Below, piece after piece: positions 24,184 to 32,274 of a stretch of 64,000 bases of DNA (positions within the stretch are counted from its first letter, which is position 1; every line of letters begins with the position of its first letter). The position numbers and the translations under genes are program-made. Below the pieces are notes generated by a model. It was not told the DNA's origin, did not search any database, and saw nothing but the letters and a program-made list of their open reading frames with translations. The stretch lies in contig NZ_KL370881.1 in the NCBI RefSeq assembly GCF_000702265.1, forward strand, positions 584,363 through 648,362, in the 5' to 3' direction. This DNA comes from Butyrivibrio sp. NC2002. Lineage in GTDB: Bacteria > Bacillota > Clostridia > Lachnospirales > Lachnospiraceae.

Positions 24184-25800
24184 ATGAAATATAAAGTCTT
24201 ACTGGTTGATGATGAGGAAGAAGTTTCTCAGGCTATAAAGAGAAAACTTGATTGGGATGAGATTGGTTTTGAAATCCCGGAATATGCGCACAACGGTCTG
24301 GAGGCTCTTGAATTTGCGGAGGATAACACACCGGATGTTGTAATGACAGATATCCAGATGCCGTATATGACAGGGCTTGAACTGTCTAAAAAGTTAAAGC
24401 AGTTATATCCCGGGATAAGGATCATCATTTTTTCAGGATATGATGAGTTTGAATATGCCAAGGAAGCAATACGCCTTGAAGCTGAAGAATACATATTGAA
24501 GCCGATAGATGCAGAGGAATTAAAAAATGTATTCACCAGAATAAGGGAAAGCCTGGATAAGGAAAGAGATGACAGGCAGAACCTTGAGAAATTGCAGAGC
24601 TACTATATGGAATCCCTTCCTCTTTTGCAGGAGGACTTTTTTGCTGCGCTTCTTGACGGAAAAGTTGATGAAAAAAGAATCGACAAATATATTAAGGACT
24701 ACCAGATAGATTTAAAAGGACCTTATTATTGCACGGCGATAATACACGCAAGCACAACAGATTTGCCGGAGGGTATGAGCCATGTTCTGTTATCCGTATC
24801 GGTAAGGAGACTTGCAGAGGAGAAGCTATCTCCCATGTGGAATGCCAAGTTTTTCTCATATCTTGGTAATACGGTTGCAATAGCTCAATTTGATAATGAA
24901 AATGAGATCATAAAGTTTACAGATGAATGTGACAGATTCTGCAGACTTGCGCTGTCTGTATGTAAGGCCAATGTAACGGTGGGAATAGGCCCTGTTGTAA
25001 GCAGTGTGGATGCGATCACAACTTCTTATTCCGGCGCAAAAGATGCTCTTTCTTACAGAGTTTTGTATGGAACCACCAAAGCCATAAATATATCGGAGAT
25101 AGCGCCTGCCCAGGGAACCAAAAACAATCAGGATAACGAAGCGGATTTCCATGACATCTTTAAAAAGATAAAAATGGAAGACGAAGAAGCTCTTTTAAAT
25201 ACAGTTGAAAACTATGTAATGCAGAGCACCAGAGGGCAGATGTCAGTTCAGGACTACAGATTTTTTGTAATAGATATCATAGGTGAATTGTACAGATTTA
25301 TTAAGGGCAATCAGATAGACCCCGAAAAGATATTTGAAACAGGTGAAGATATCTACGCAACAGTTTCACAGCTTGATAAAAATGAGCTTATAAACTGGCT
25401 TAAAGCATCATGCAAAAAACTTCAGCAGATCATGCGGGAAAAAAGAACCGATACTACAAAATCCTTTGTCGGAAAAGCAATCGAGTATGTTGAGGATCAC
25501 TATGCAGATCAGGATCTGTCTGTAGACAGGATATGTATGGAACTAAGTGTGAGCAGTGCATACTTTTCCACGGTATTTAAAAAAGAAACAGGAAGGACCT
25601 TTGTTACCTATCTTACCGACTACAGAATGGAAAAGGCGCTCCAGCTACTTATTGAAAAAGATGAAAAGACCTACGTTATCGCTCAGCAGGTCGGGTATGC
25701 TGACCCTAACTACTTTAGCTATGTTTTCAAAAAACAATTTGGAACTTCACCTTCCAAGTACAAGCAGGGATTGACGGGAGATGGAAACAAGAAAGCTTAA
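24184..25800 (+). CDS. YesN-type response regulator with AraC DNA-binding domain
   Basis: 538 residues. Receiver domain with Asp 56 (DVVMTDIQMP) and the KPID Lys motif near 108. A long middle region follows, and a C-terminal pair of AraC helix-turn-helices (about 435-530: LSVDRICMELSVSSAYFSTVFKK, YVIAQQVGYADPNYFSYVFKK). It would activate sugar transporter genes when phosphorylated by the overlapping YesM kinase. The gene overlaps the kinase by 20 nt. Confidence 0.92.
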   Translation: MKYKVLLVDDEEEVSQAIKRKLDWDEIGFEIPEYAHNGLEALEFAEDNTPDVVMTDIQMPYMTGLELSKKLKQLYPGIRIIIFSGYDEFEYAKEAIRLEAEEYILKPIDAEELKNVFTRIRESLDKERDDRQNLEKLQSYYMESLPLLQEDFFAALLDGKVDEKRIDKYIKDYQIDLKGPYYCTAIIHASTTDLPEGMSHVLLSVSVRRLAEEKLSPMWNAKFFSYLGNTVAIAQFDNENEIIKFTDECDRFCRLALSVCKANVTVGIGPVVSSVDAITTSYSGAKDALSYRVLYGTTKAINISEIAPAQGTKNNQDNEADFHDIFKKIKMEDEEALLNTVENYVMQSTRGQMSVQDYRFFVIDIIGELYRFIKGNQIDPEKIFETGEDIYATVSQLDKNELINWLKASCKKLQQIMREKRTDTTKSFVGKAIEYVEDHYADQDLSVDRICMELSVSSAYFSTVFKKETGRTFVTYLTDYRMEKALQLLIEKDEKTYVIAQQVGYADPNYFSYVFKKQFGTSPSKYKQGLTGDGNKKA

Positions 25801-27610
25801 AGATGCTGTAAAAAAGATATATCCAAGGAGCATACAGGTTACCATCCTGATATCATTCACGGTGGTATCCTTTGTTTGTATGCTCTTTTTGGGTGTTGCA
25901 ATGTACCAGAGATTTGAGTCCAGATCAAGGCAGATGGTAACTGACAGCTCTACCAGACTTCTTAATCAGACAGTAAGTGGCATAGAGGACTATCTTAGAA
26001 ATATGCGAAGAATATCTGATGCCATGTATTATGATGTAATAAAGGATAGTGACCTCTCTGAAGAGAATATTGGCAGTGAGATGAGTCTTTTATATGAGGC
26101 AAACAAGGATAATCTTATAAGCTTTGCACTTTTTACTGATGCTGGAAAGCTTGTAAGTGCTGCTCCTATTGCTGTGGAAAAGGAAGGCGTTCACGTGACG
26201 GAACAGAGCTGGTTTTTGGATGCGCTTGACCGAATGGACAATCTTCATTTTTCAGTACCGCATGTGCAGAATCTCTTTACAGATGATACTGACTATCGCT
26301 ACCATTGGGTAATATCGCTAAGCAGGGCTGCAGAGCTAAATTATGGCGGAACACCAAGACAGGGCGTGCTTCTTTTGGATATGAATTACAACACAATAGA
26401 GCAGATGCTAAAAGAGGTCAATAATGCAAACAGTGACCAGTATGTGTATCTGGTAAGCGGGACAGGTCAGATAATCTATCACCCCAAAAAGCAGCAGATT
26501 GATACGGGGATTTTCCATGAGAATATAACTACACATTCAATGTATGACGACGGAGCTTACGAGGAGTCATTTGAGGGCGAAAACAGAATAGTAGTTGTCG
26601 ATACAGTAAGCTATACCGGCTGGAAGCTGGTAAGCGTAACTCCTATAAAAAGCCTGTATCTGGGACTGACAAGTACAAGATATTTCGCTATCATGATCCT
26701 TTCACTGGCTATTCTTGCACTCATCATAATGAACAGACTTGTCACAAAAAGAGTAACAGGACCACTCCTTAAGCTTAATGAATCCATCAAAAAAATGGAG
26801 GCAGGAAGTCCTGATACCAGAATATACATAGGCGGTTCCTACGAGGTAGAGCATCTGGGCAGGACACTTCAAAAAGCTATGGACGAGATCAGCAGACTAA
26901 TGAAGGATATCGTCACACAGCAGGAAGAAAAAAGAAAGAGTGAACTGGATGCACTTCAGTCGCAGATAAATCCTCACTTTTTATATAACACTCTTGATTC
27001 CATTGTGTGGATGATAGAGGGTGATCATAACAAAGATGCAGTATTTATGATAACCCAGCTTGCCAGCCTGTTCAGGGTAAGTCTAAGTAAAGGCAGAACA
27101 ATAATACCTATCGGAGATGAGATAAGGCATGCGGAAAACTATATGAATATCCAAATGGTAAGGTTCAAGAATTCGTTTTCTTTTAAAACAGAGATAGAAC
27201 CTGAGGTAAAGGAATACCTTACTGTCAAGCTGATCATTCAACCAATCCTTGAAAACGCAATTTATTATGGTGTCAAAAATATGGAGGATGAAGGAAAAAT
27301 AGTTTTAAGAGCCTACAAGCACAAAGGAGAAATCTTCATAGAGGTTAAAGATAATGGCTATGGCATGCCCAAAGAAAAGGTGAAGTATCTTCTTACAGAT
27401 GATACAAGGGCATCCAAAAACGGCTCAGGTGTGGGTCTTATAAATGTTCACAAAAGAATACAGCTCAGGTTTGGTCAAGAATACGGCCTTCATATTGAAA
27501 GTGAACCGGATGAGGGAACGATAGTAATGATACATCTTCCCGCTATTGAGGGAACAGAAGAAAACAGAATAAGACTTGAAAACGGAGGCGGTGAGAATGA
27601 AGAAAGATAG
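25781..27610 (+). CDS. YesM-type sensor histidine kinase
   Basis: 609 residues. Membrane helices at about 18-40 and 300-320 bracket an extracellular dCACHE-like sensor. A HAMP domain follows, then a His_kinase domain with His 399 in QSQINPHFLYNTLDS, and a HATPase_c (QPILENAIYYGV; EVKDNGYGM; GSGVGLINVHKRI). It overlaps the response regulator upstream and the first binding protein downstream, so the cluster is tightly coupled. Ligand is probably presented by one or both binding proteins encoded next. Confidence 0.92.
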   Translation: METRKLKDAVKKIYPRSIQVTILISFTVVSFVCMLFLGVAMYQRFESRSRQMVTDSSTRLLNQTVSGIEDYLRNMRRISDAMYYDVIKDSDLSEENIGSEMSLLYEANKDNLISFALFTDAGKLVSAAPIAVEKEGVHVTEQSWFLDALDRMDNLHFSVPHVQNLFTDDTDYRYHWVISLSRAAELNYGGTPRQGVLLLDMNYNTIEQMLKEVNNANSDQYVYLVSGTGQIIYHPKKQQIDTGIFHENITTHSMYDDGAYEESFEGENRIVVVDTVSYTGWKLVSVTPIKSLYLGLTSTRYFAIMILSLAILALIIMNRLVTKRVTGPLLKLNESIKKMEAGSPDTRIYIGGSYEVEHLGRTLQKAMDEISRLMKDIVTQQEEKRKSELDALQSQINPHFLYNTLDSIVWMIEGDHNKDAVFMITQLASLFRVSLSKGRTIIPIGDEIRHAENYMNIQMVRFKNSFSFKTEIEPEVKEYLTVKLIIQPILENAIYYGVKNMEDEGKIVLRAYKHKGEIFIEVKDNGYGMPKEKVKYLLTDDTRASKNGSGVGLINVHKRIQLRFGQEYGLHIESEPDEGTIVMIHLPAIEGTEENRIRLENGGGENEER

Positions 27611-28574
27611 ATATACACTCACAGGCATAGTGGTGCTTCTTGTTGGAATAATCGCCATTTCCGCTTATGCAATGATCAGAAGTAATTACGATGATGATGT
27701 ATACAAAATAGCTGTGATAGTCGAGAATCCGGGTGACGATAAATGGGCGTCCTTTAAAGCAGGTGCCCAGGATGCCGGATCTGACAAAAGGGCTGTTGTG
27801 GAATTTATAAATTCATCTGATATTTCAGATATAAGTGATCAGAAAACGATCATAGATAAAGAGATTGCAAACGGGGCTGATGCGATAATAACCGAACCGG
27901 TAACAAGTGTTGGCACAGAGGACATTATCAGGGAGATAAGTAACAAGGCGGTCCTTGAGCTTGTGTGCTCCAACGCGGAAGCAGATATTGATGTTGAAGG
28001 AAAATATGCTGTTACTATGCCGGATAACTATCAGATAGGAAGAGCGATAGGCAGTGAAATTCTTATCAGACATACAGATGATATAAAGAATAAGACTATT
28101 GGAATAATAACGGGGGATCAGGACAGGGAAAAATTCAGCCAAAGATATAAAGGACTTATAGATTCTCTTGAGGGGAAGGGTGTAAAAATTGTATGGCAGG
28201 TTTTGATAGACGATGAAGACGAAGCCTCATTAACTGAAGCTATACAAAACAATCCGGTTGATGTGATCGTTGCTTTGGATGATGAAGGACTTACGCTTGC
28301 AGCCCGGGCGACTGCAGAGAGCTCATATCTTCCGGAAATATATGGAGAAGGAAACTCTGTAAGAAACATTTGCTATGTGGACAGGGGAAAAATAACGAGC
28401 ATGATCGTCCCCGACTATTTCAGAATAGGGTATCAGAGTGTTGTAAGCGTTGTGGAAAAAATAAATCACAAGCTCACACCAATGGAGGATGAAATAGTAG
28501 ACTACAGGGTTATAAACAGGGAGAACATTTTTAATGAGAAAAATCAGAAGTATTTATTCACGAATGTTGAATAA
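27597..28574 (+). CDS. Membrane-anchored sugar-binding protein, probable sensor subunit
   Basis: About 325 residues from ATG 27597 (GGAGGCGG upstream), overlapping the kinase end by 14 nt. The N-terminus has an uncleaved-looking hydrophobic helix without lipobox Cys (LTGIVVLLVGIIAISAYAM), then a LacI/RbsB-type binding fold (KIAVIVENPGDDKWASFKAG; GADAIITEPV; GIITGDQDREKFSQRYKG; VIVALDDEGLTLA). Known XylFII proteins of Clostridium present sugar to a LytS/YesM kinase in the same way, so a sensory role is more likely than transport. No permease is encoded with it. Confidence 0.8.
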   Translation: MKKDRYTLTGIVVLLVGIIAISAYAMIRSNYDDDVYKIAVIVENPGDDKWASFKAGAQDAGSDKRAVVEFINSSDISDISDQKTIIDKEIANGADAIITEPVTSVGTEDIIREISNKAVLELVCSNAEADIDVEGKYAVTMPDNYQIGRAIGSEILIRHTDDIKNKTIGIITGDQDREKFSQRYKGLIDSLEGKGVKIVWQVLIDDEDEASLTEAIQNNPVDVIVALDDEGLTLAARATAESSYLPEIYGEGNSVRNICYVDRGKITSMIVPDYFRIGYQSVVSVVEKINHKLTPMEDEIVDYRVINRENIFNEKNQKYLFTNVE

Positions 28575-29619
28575 AAAAAGAGGGGGATTTTTCCAAAATT
28601 CATTTATAAAAGCTTTGCTTTTTTGCATGGTTTTACCTGTGATAACAGGATGCGTTCCTGAAAAGAAGCCGGATGATGAAATAAAAATCGGGGTATGTGT
28701 ATATGATCAGTATGATACTTTCCTTACACAGCTTCTTGAATGTTTTGACAATGAAGTAAATGGCAATGAAGTAAATGGCAATGTGTCAGTAGAATATGTA
28801 TATGCGTCACAGAATCAGATGACCCAGAACGATCAGGTTGAAGAGATGATCGAAAAGGGAATGGATGTGATATGTGTAAATCTTGTGGATAGGACTGCGC
28901 CTACTACGATCATAGACCTTGCCAGAAAAAACAATGTACCTATCGTCTTCTTTAACAGAGAGCTTGTAGGAGAAGACCTCATGCAGTGGAGTAAACTCTA
29001 TTATGTCGGAGCAGATGCTTACGAATCAGGAAGACTCCAGGGAGAGCTTGCTGCAGATGTTTGCAAGAGAAACAGAATAATTATAGATAAAAACGGTGAT
29101 GGCCTTATCCAGTATGTGGTGCTTGAAGGCGAAGCAGGACACCAGGATTCTATTATAAGAACAGAGTATTCTGTAAATACAATGATAGATATGGGCATCG
29201 AAGTAGAGAAAATAGGTTATGCCATAGCCAACTGGAACAGAGCGCAGGCTCAGACTAAGATGGCGCAGCTCATTGAAAGAAACGGCGATGAGATCGAAGT
29301 CGTTCTGGCAAATAATGATGACATGGCACTTGGAGCTGTTGATGCCTACGAAAGTGCAGGAGTGCCAAAGACAGAGAGACCGGCGGTTTTCGGAATCGAT
29401 GGTACTGATGTGGGACTTAAAGCAGTCGCTGATGGAAGTATGCGTGGAACGGTATATAATGATAAAGAGGGTCAGGCAGAGGCGATGTATAAACTTGCGA
29501 TCGCCCTTGCAAATAATGATGATCCGGATGAACTTGGACTTGTAGACGGAAAGTATAAAAGACTTCCCTACACAATTGTTGATGTTAGAAATGTAGATGA
29601 TTATCTGGAAAAGAAATGA
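28534..29619 (+). CDS. Second sugar-binding lipoprotein, MglB paralogue
   Basis: 361 residues, overlapping the previous gene by 41 nt. The signal region ends in a lipobox-like VITGC (Cys about 40). The mature part is clearly homologous to MglB at 18627: KIGVCVYDQYDTFLTQLLE, MDVICVNLVDRTAPTTIID, EGEAGHQDSIIRTEYSVNT, VLANNDDMALGAVDAYESAG, GIDGTDVGLKAVADG. A 15-nt tandem duplication (28754-28783) repeats NEVNG. The MglB-like fold with no permease suggests it reports galactose or glucose to the YesM kinase. Confidence 0.82.
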   Translation: MRKIRSIYSRMLNKKRGGFFQNSFIKALLFCMVLPVITGCVPEKKPDDEIKIGVCVYDQYDTFLTQLLECFDNEVNGNEVNGNVSVEYVYASQNQMTQNDQVEEMIEKGMDVICVNLVDRTAPTTIIDLARKNNVPIVFFNRELVGEDLMQWSKLYYVGADAYESGRLQGELAADVCKRNRIIIDKNGDGLIQYVVLEGEAGHQDSIIRTEYSVNTMIDMGIEVEKIGYAIANWNRAQAQTKMAQLIERNGDEIEVVLANNDDMALGAVDAYESAGVPKTERPAVFGIDGTDVGLKAVADGSMRGTVYNDKEGQAEAMYKLAIALANNDDPDELGLVDGKYKRLPYTIVDVRNVDDYLEKK

Positions 29620-30425
29620 TGATAGTTAAGCTTAAAGATGAAATAGATTTAAAAATAATACAAAAAAGCGGTCAGTGCTTTAGAGTAAAGGAAATAAAAG
29701 ACGGACTTTTCAGATTTATCACAGGAAAAAATATTGTATATATAAGGGAAAAAAGCAAAAAAGAGATAGAAGTATCCTGTGATGAAAAGACCTGGAAAAA
29801 CGTCTGGGAAGAGTACTTTGACCTGGGGACTGATTATGCAGAAATCTGCAAAGAAGAGAGAGGCAAAAATTCATTTGCGGATGCAGCAATGGAATTTGGA
29901 AGAGGCCTTAGAATCCTAAAACAGGATGAATGGGAGATGCTGATTTCATTTATTATATCCCAGAGAAAAAGCATACCTGCAATATCATCCTGTATAGAAG
30001 CACTGTGCGACAAATTTGGAGAAAAGATAGAGACTGAATATGAAAAAGTAAATCTGTTTCCAACGCCTCAAAGCCTTCTAAATGCGAGCGCAGATGAGCT
30101 TAAGGCTTGCGGACTTGGTTACAGAGCTCCGTATATAAGAGATGCAGCAATGAAGGTAGCAGCGGGAGAACTAGACCTAAATGCTATTTCAACGCTTTCT
30201 GATGACGAACTCTTTGAAAGCCTCCTTAAGGTACACGGAGTTGGCAAAAAGGTAGCTAACTGTGTGCTCTTATTTGGATATGCAAGAAAAGAAAGAGTTC
30301 CGATAGATGTCTGGATAAGCCGCGTGATAGATGAAGAATTCGGAGGAGAAAATCTTTTCCCGATATTTGGTAAAAACGGCGGAATAATGCAGCAGTACAT
30401 TTTTTATTATGAAAAAAACAGGTAA
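29616..30425 (+). CDS. 8-oxoguanine DNA glycosylase (OGG1-like)
   Basis: 269 residues. N-terminal OGG domain (KSGQCFRVKEI), then the HhH-GPD domain with helix-hairpin-helix GVGKKVANCV and the catalytic Lys, followed by VPIDVWI with the catalytic Asp. Removes 8-oxoguanine from DNA and nicks by beta-elimination. The start overlaps the binding-protein stop (ATGA), so it rides on the sensor operon. Full length for bacterial OGG-like enzymes (about 270). The link to sugar sensing is probably only transcriptional. Confidence 0.88.
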   Translation: MMIVKLKDEIDLKIIQKSGQCFRVKEIKDGLFRFITGKNIVYIREKSKKEIEVSCDEKTWKNVWEEYFDLGTDYAEICKEERGKNSFADAAMEFGRGLRILKQDEWEMLISFIISQRKSIPAISSCIEALCDKFGEKIETEYEKVNLFPTPQSLLNASADELKACGLGYRAPYIRDAAMKVAAGELDLNAISTLSDDELFESLLKVHGVGKKVANCVLLFGYARKERVPIDVWISRVIDEEFGGENLFPIFGKNGGIMQQYIFYYEKNR

Positions 30426-30444
30426 TAAGGTAATAGGAAAACTT

Positions 30445-31497
30445 ATGAGGAAGAAATTATTATCCATTACTATTGCGGCAGCTTTAATATCTGTGATATT
30501 CACAGGCTGTGGCAAAAAGGAAGAAGCAGAGCAAAAGGTCAGCATAAGCCCTGAGGAAGCCATAGAAAATGCAAAAGAAGAAATGGCTAATGCTGAAAAT
30601 CTTTTAAATGAAAAAAGAAAAAGTGACGGGCAGGAAAAAGTATCTTCAAGTGAAGATGAAGAAAAAAGCGCTGTAAATGCCGAGCAGTCCTCAAATAAAA
30701 TCCTGAATGACACAAACAAAGTCAGCGTTGTCGAGGGCGGCTATGCAAGTGGATATGGTGTTTACATCGGAGCAGATGATGAAGCACTTATGCAGAAGCT
30801 ATCGAATGATACGGAGATAGGTCTTGCAATAATTGACGCTCAGTACATTTCACCGGAGAATATAAGTGCTCTTAAATCAAGAGGCAAAATGATCTATAGC
30901 TATATAAATGCCGGATCACTTGAAAACTTCAGGGATTACTATGACACCTTTAAGGAAAAGACACTGGGGGCTTATGAAAACTGGGATGGCGAGTACTGGA
31001 TGGATACCTCGGATGAAGAGTGGCAGAATTTCTTGTGCAATGATCTTGCACCATCTCTTATGGAAAAGGGAATAGACGGCTTTTTTGTGGATAACGCAGA
31101 TGTGTATTTTAACTACCCACGAGAAGATATCTATGAGGGTCTTAAAAATATTGTAAGTAATCTCTCTAAAATGGCGGTAGGAAGAGTAATAATAAATGGC
31201 GGAGATGCCTTTGTTTTAAGGCTTATAGAGGATAACAACCTGGGAGTCATAGAAGGCATAAATCAGGAATGTGTCTGCAGTAAGGTAGATGATTACTCTG
31301 GAAATGTCTTCGCTCCTCAGGATGAGGAAACAAAAAAATATTATCTTGCCTATCTTGACGAAGTATCAAAAAACGGAGGGGACGTATATTTAATAGAATA
31401 TACTGAGGATGAAGCAATAATAGATGAACTTAAGAAACTCTGCGATGAGAAAGGATATAAGTGTTACGTAACTAATTCACTTGGGCTTGCAGGGTAA
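30445..31497 (+). CDS. GH114/TM1410-like lipoprotein
   Basis: About 350 residues from ATG 30445; the ATG at 30409 has no ribosome site. Lipobox FTGC at about 22, an E/K-rich spacer, then a domain with SYINAGSLENFRDYY, YWMDTSDEEWQNFL and GIDGFFVDNADVYF. This matches the TM1410/GH114 family of putative endo-alpha-1,4-polygalactosaminidases with their (beta/alpha)8 fold. Acts outside the membrane. Whether it cleaves glycans is untested; many family members are uncharacterised. Confidence 0.78.
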   Translation: MRKKLLSITIAAALISVIFTGCGKKEEAEQKVSISPEEAIENAKEEMANAENLLNEKRKSDGQEKVSSSEDEEKSAVNAEQSSNKILNDTNKVSVVEGGYASGYGVYIGADDEALMQKLSNDTEIGLAIIDAQYISPENISALKSRGKMIYSYINAGSLENFRDYYDTFKEKTLGAYENWDGEYWMDTSDEEWQNFLCNDLAPSLMEKGIDGFFVDNADVYFNYPREDIYEGLKNIVSNLSKMAVGRVIINGGDAFVLRLIEDNNLGVIEGINQECVCSKVDDYSGNVFAPQDEETKKYYLAYLDEVSKNGGDVYLIEYTEDEAIIDELKKLCDEKGYKCYVTNSLGLAG

Positions 31498-31516
31498 CAC
31501 AAAAGGGGATGATTTT

Positions 31517-32161
31517 TTGAAAAACAGATGCGTTATAGTTGGCGGCGCAAGGATAAATAACTATGATTTTGTGAAGAATCATATTAAGGAAGATGACTTC
31601 ATAATATACTGCGATGGAGGCTTGTCACATTTGGAAGGTCTTGGCGGGAGTGTAGACCTTATAATAGGGGATTTTGATTCTCATGATAATCCCAATATGG
31701 ATAAAGAGACAATCGTTCTTCCGACTGTTAAGGACGATACCGATACCGTTTATGCGGTAAAGGAAGCAGTAAAAAGAGGATTTAGAGATTTTGTCATGGT
31801 TGGCGTTATTGGCGGAAGATTTGACCATACTCTTGGAAATCTCTCAATGCTTCTTTACCTTGATAATTTAGGGGCCAAGGCGATGCTCGTAGATGACTAT
31901 TCGGAGATCACACTTTTATCTGCGAAAGATGGAGCCCATTCAGAATGCAGAGTAAAGGATGACTGCAAGTATTTTTCAATAATATGCGCCGAAAAAAAGG
32001 CAAGCGGGATAACAATAAGAAATGCCAAATATGAAGTGGAAGATTTTGAGATGACAAACGATACTCCGATCGGCGTTAGTAACGAAGTCATAAAAAACAA
32101 AGAAGCTGTCATAGAAATAAGAGAAGGAAAAATATTTGTCATAAAAGTAGTATCAGAATAA
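31517..32161 (+). CDS. Thiamine pyrophosphokinase
   Basis: About 214 residues from TTG 31517 (AAAAGGGGATG upstream); the earlier in-frame ATG at 31481 has no site and overlaps the previous gene. Motifs of the family are evident: CDGGLSHL, LIIGDFDSHD, LPTVKDDTDTVYAV, VIGGRFDHTLGNLSML. It converts thiamine to thiamine diphosphate with ATP. Last gene of the long operon beginning at the small membrane protein. Confidence 0.88.
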   Translation: MKNRCVIVGGARINNYDFVKNHIKEDDFIIYCDGGLSHLEGLGGSVDLIIGDFDSHDNPNMDKETIVLPTVKDDTDTVYAVKEAVKRGFRDFVMVGVIGGRFDHTLGNLSMLLYLDNLGAKAMLVDDYSEITLLSAKDGAHSECRVKDDCKYFSIICAEKKASGITIRNAKYEVEDFEMTNDTPIGVSNEVIKNKEAVIEIREGKIFVIKVVSE

Positions 32162-32185
32162 TTTGTGTAGAATTTAGTGCTTAAT

Positions 32186-32206
32186 ATGTACAAAAAGTAC
32201 TGTTAT
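32186..32206 (+). promoter_or_regulatory. Shared upstream element copy 1 (before GH31)
   Basis: ATGTACAAAAAGTACTGT (32186-32203) contains an inverted GTAC-AAAAA-GTAC core. It is nearly identical (19 of 21 positions) to 39147-39167 before the LplB permease gene. TTGTGTAGAATT lies 14 nt upstream and a similar TTGTAGAATT lies near copy 2. Candidate operator for the YesN regulator of this locus. Confidence 0.45.
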
Positions 32207-32274
32207 AAAAAATGTATTTTTTTTACATAATATTGTGATGATAGGGTTAAAAGCTAAAAAGGAGGATATGTATA

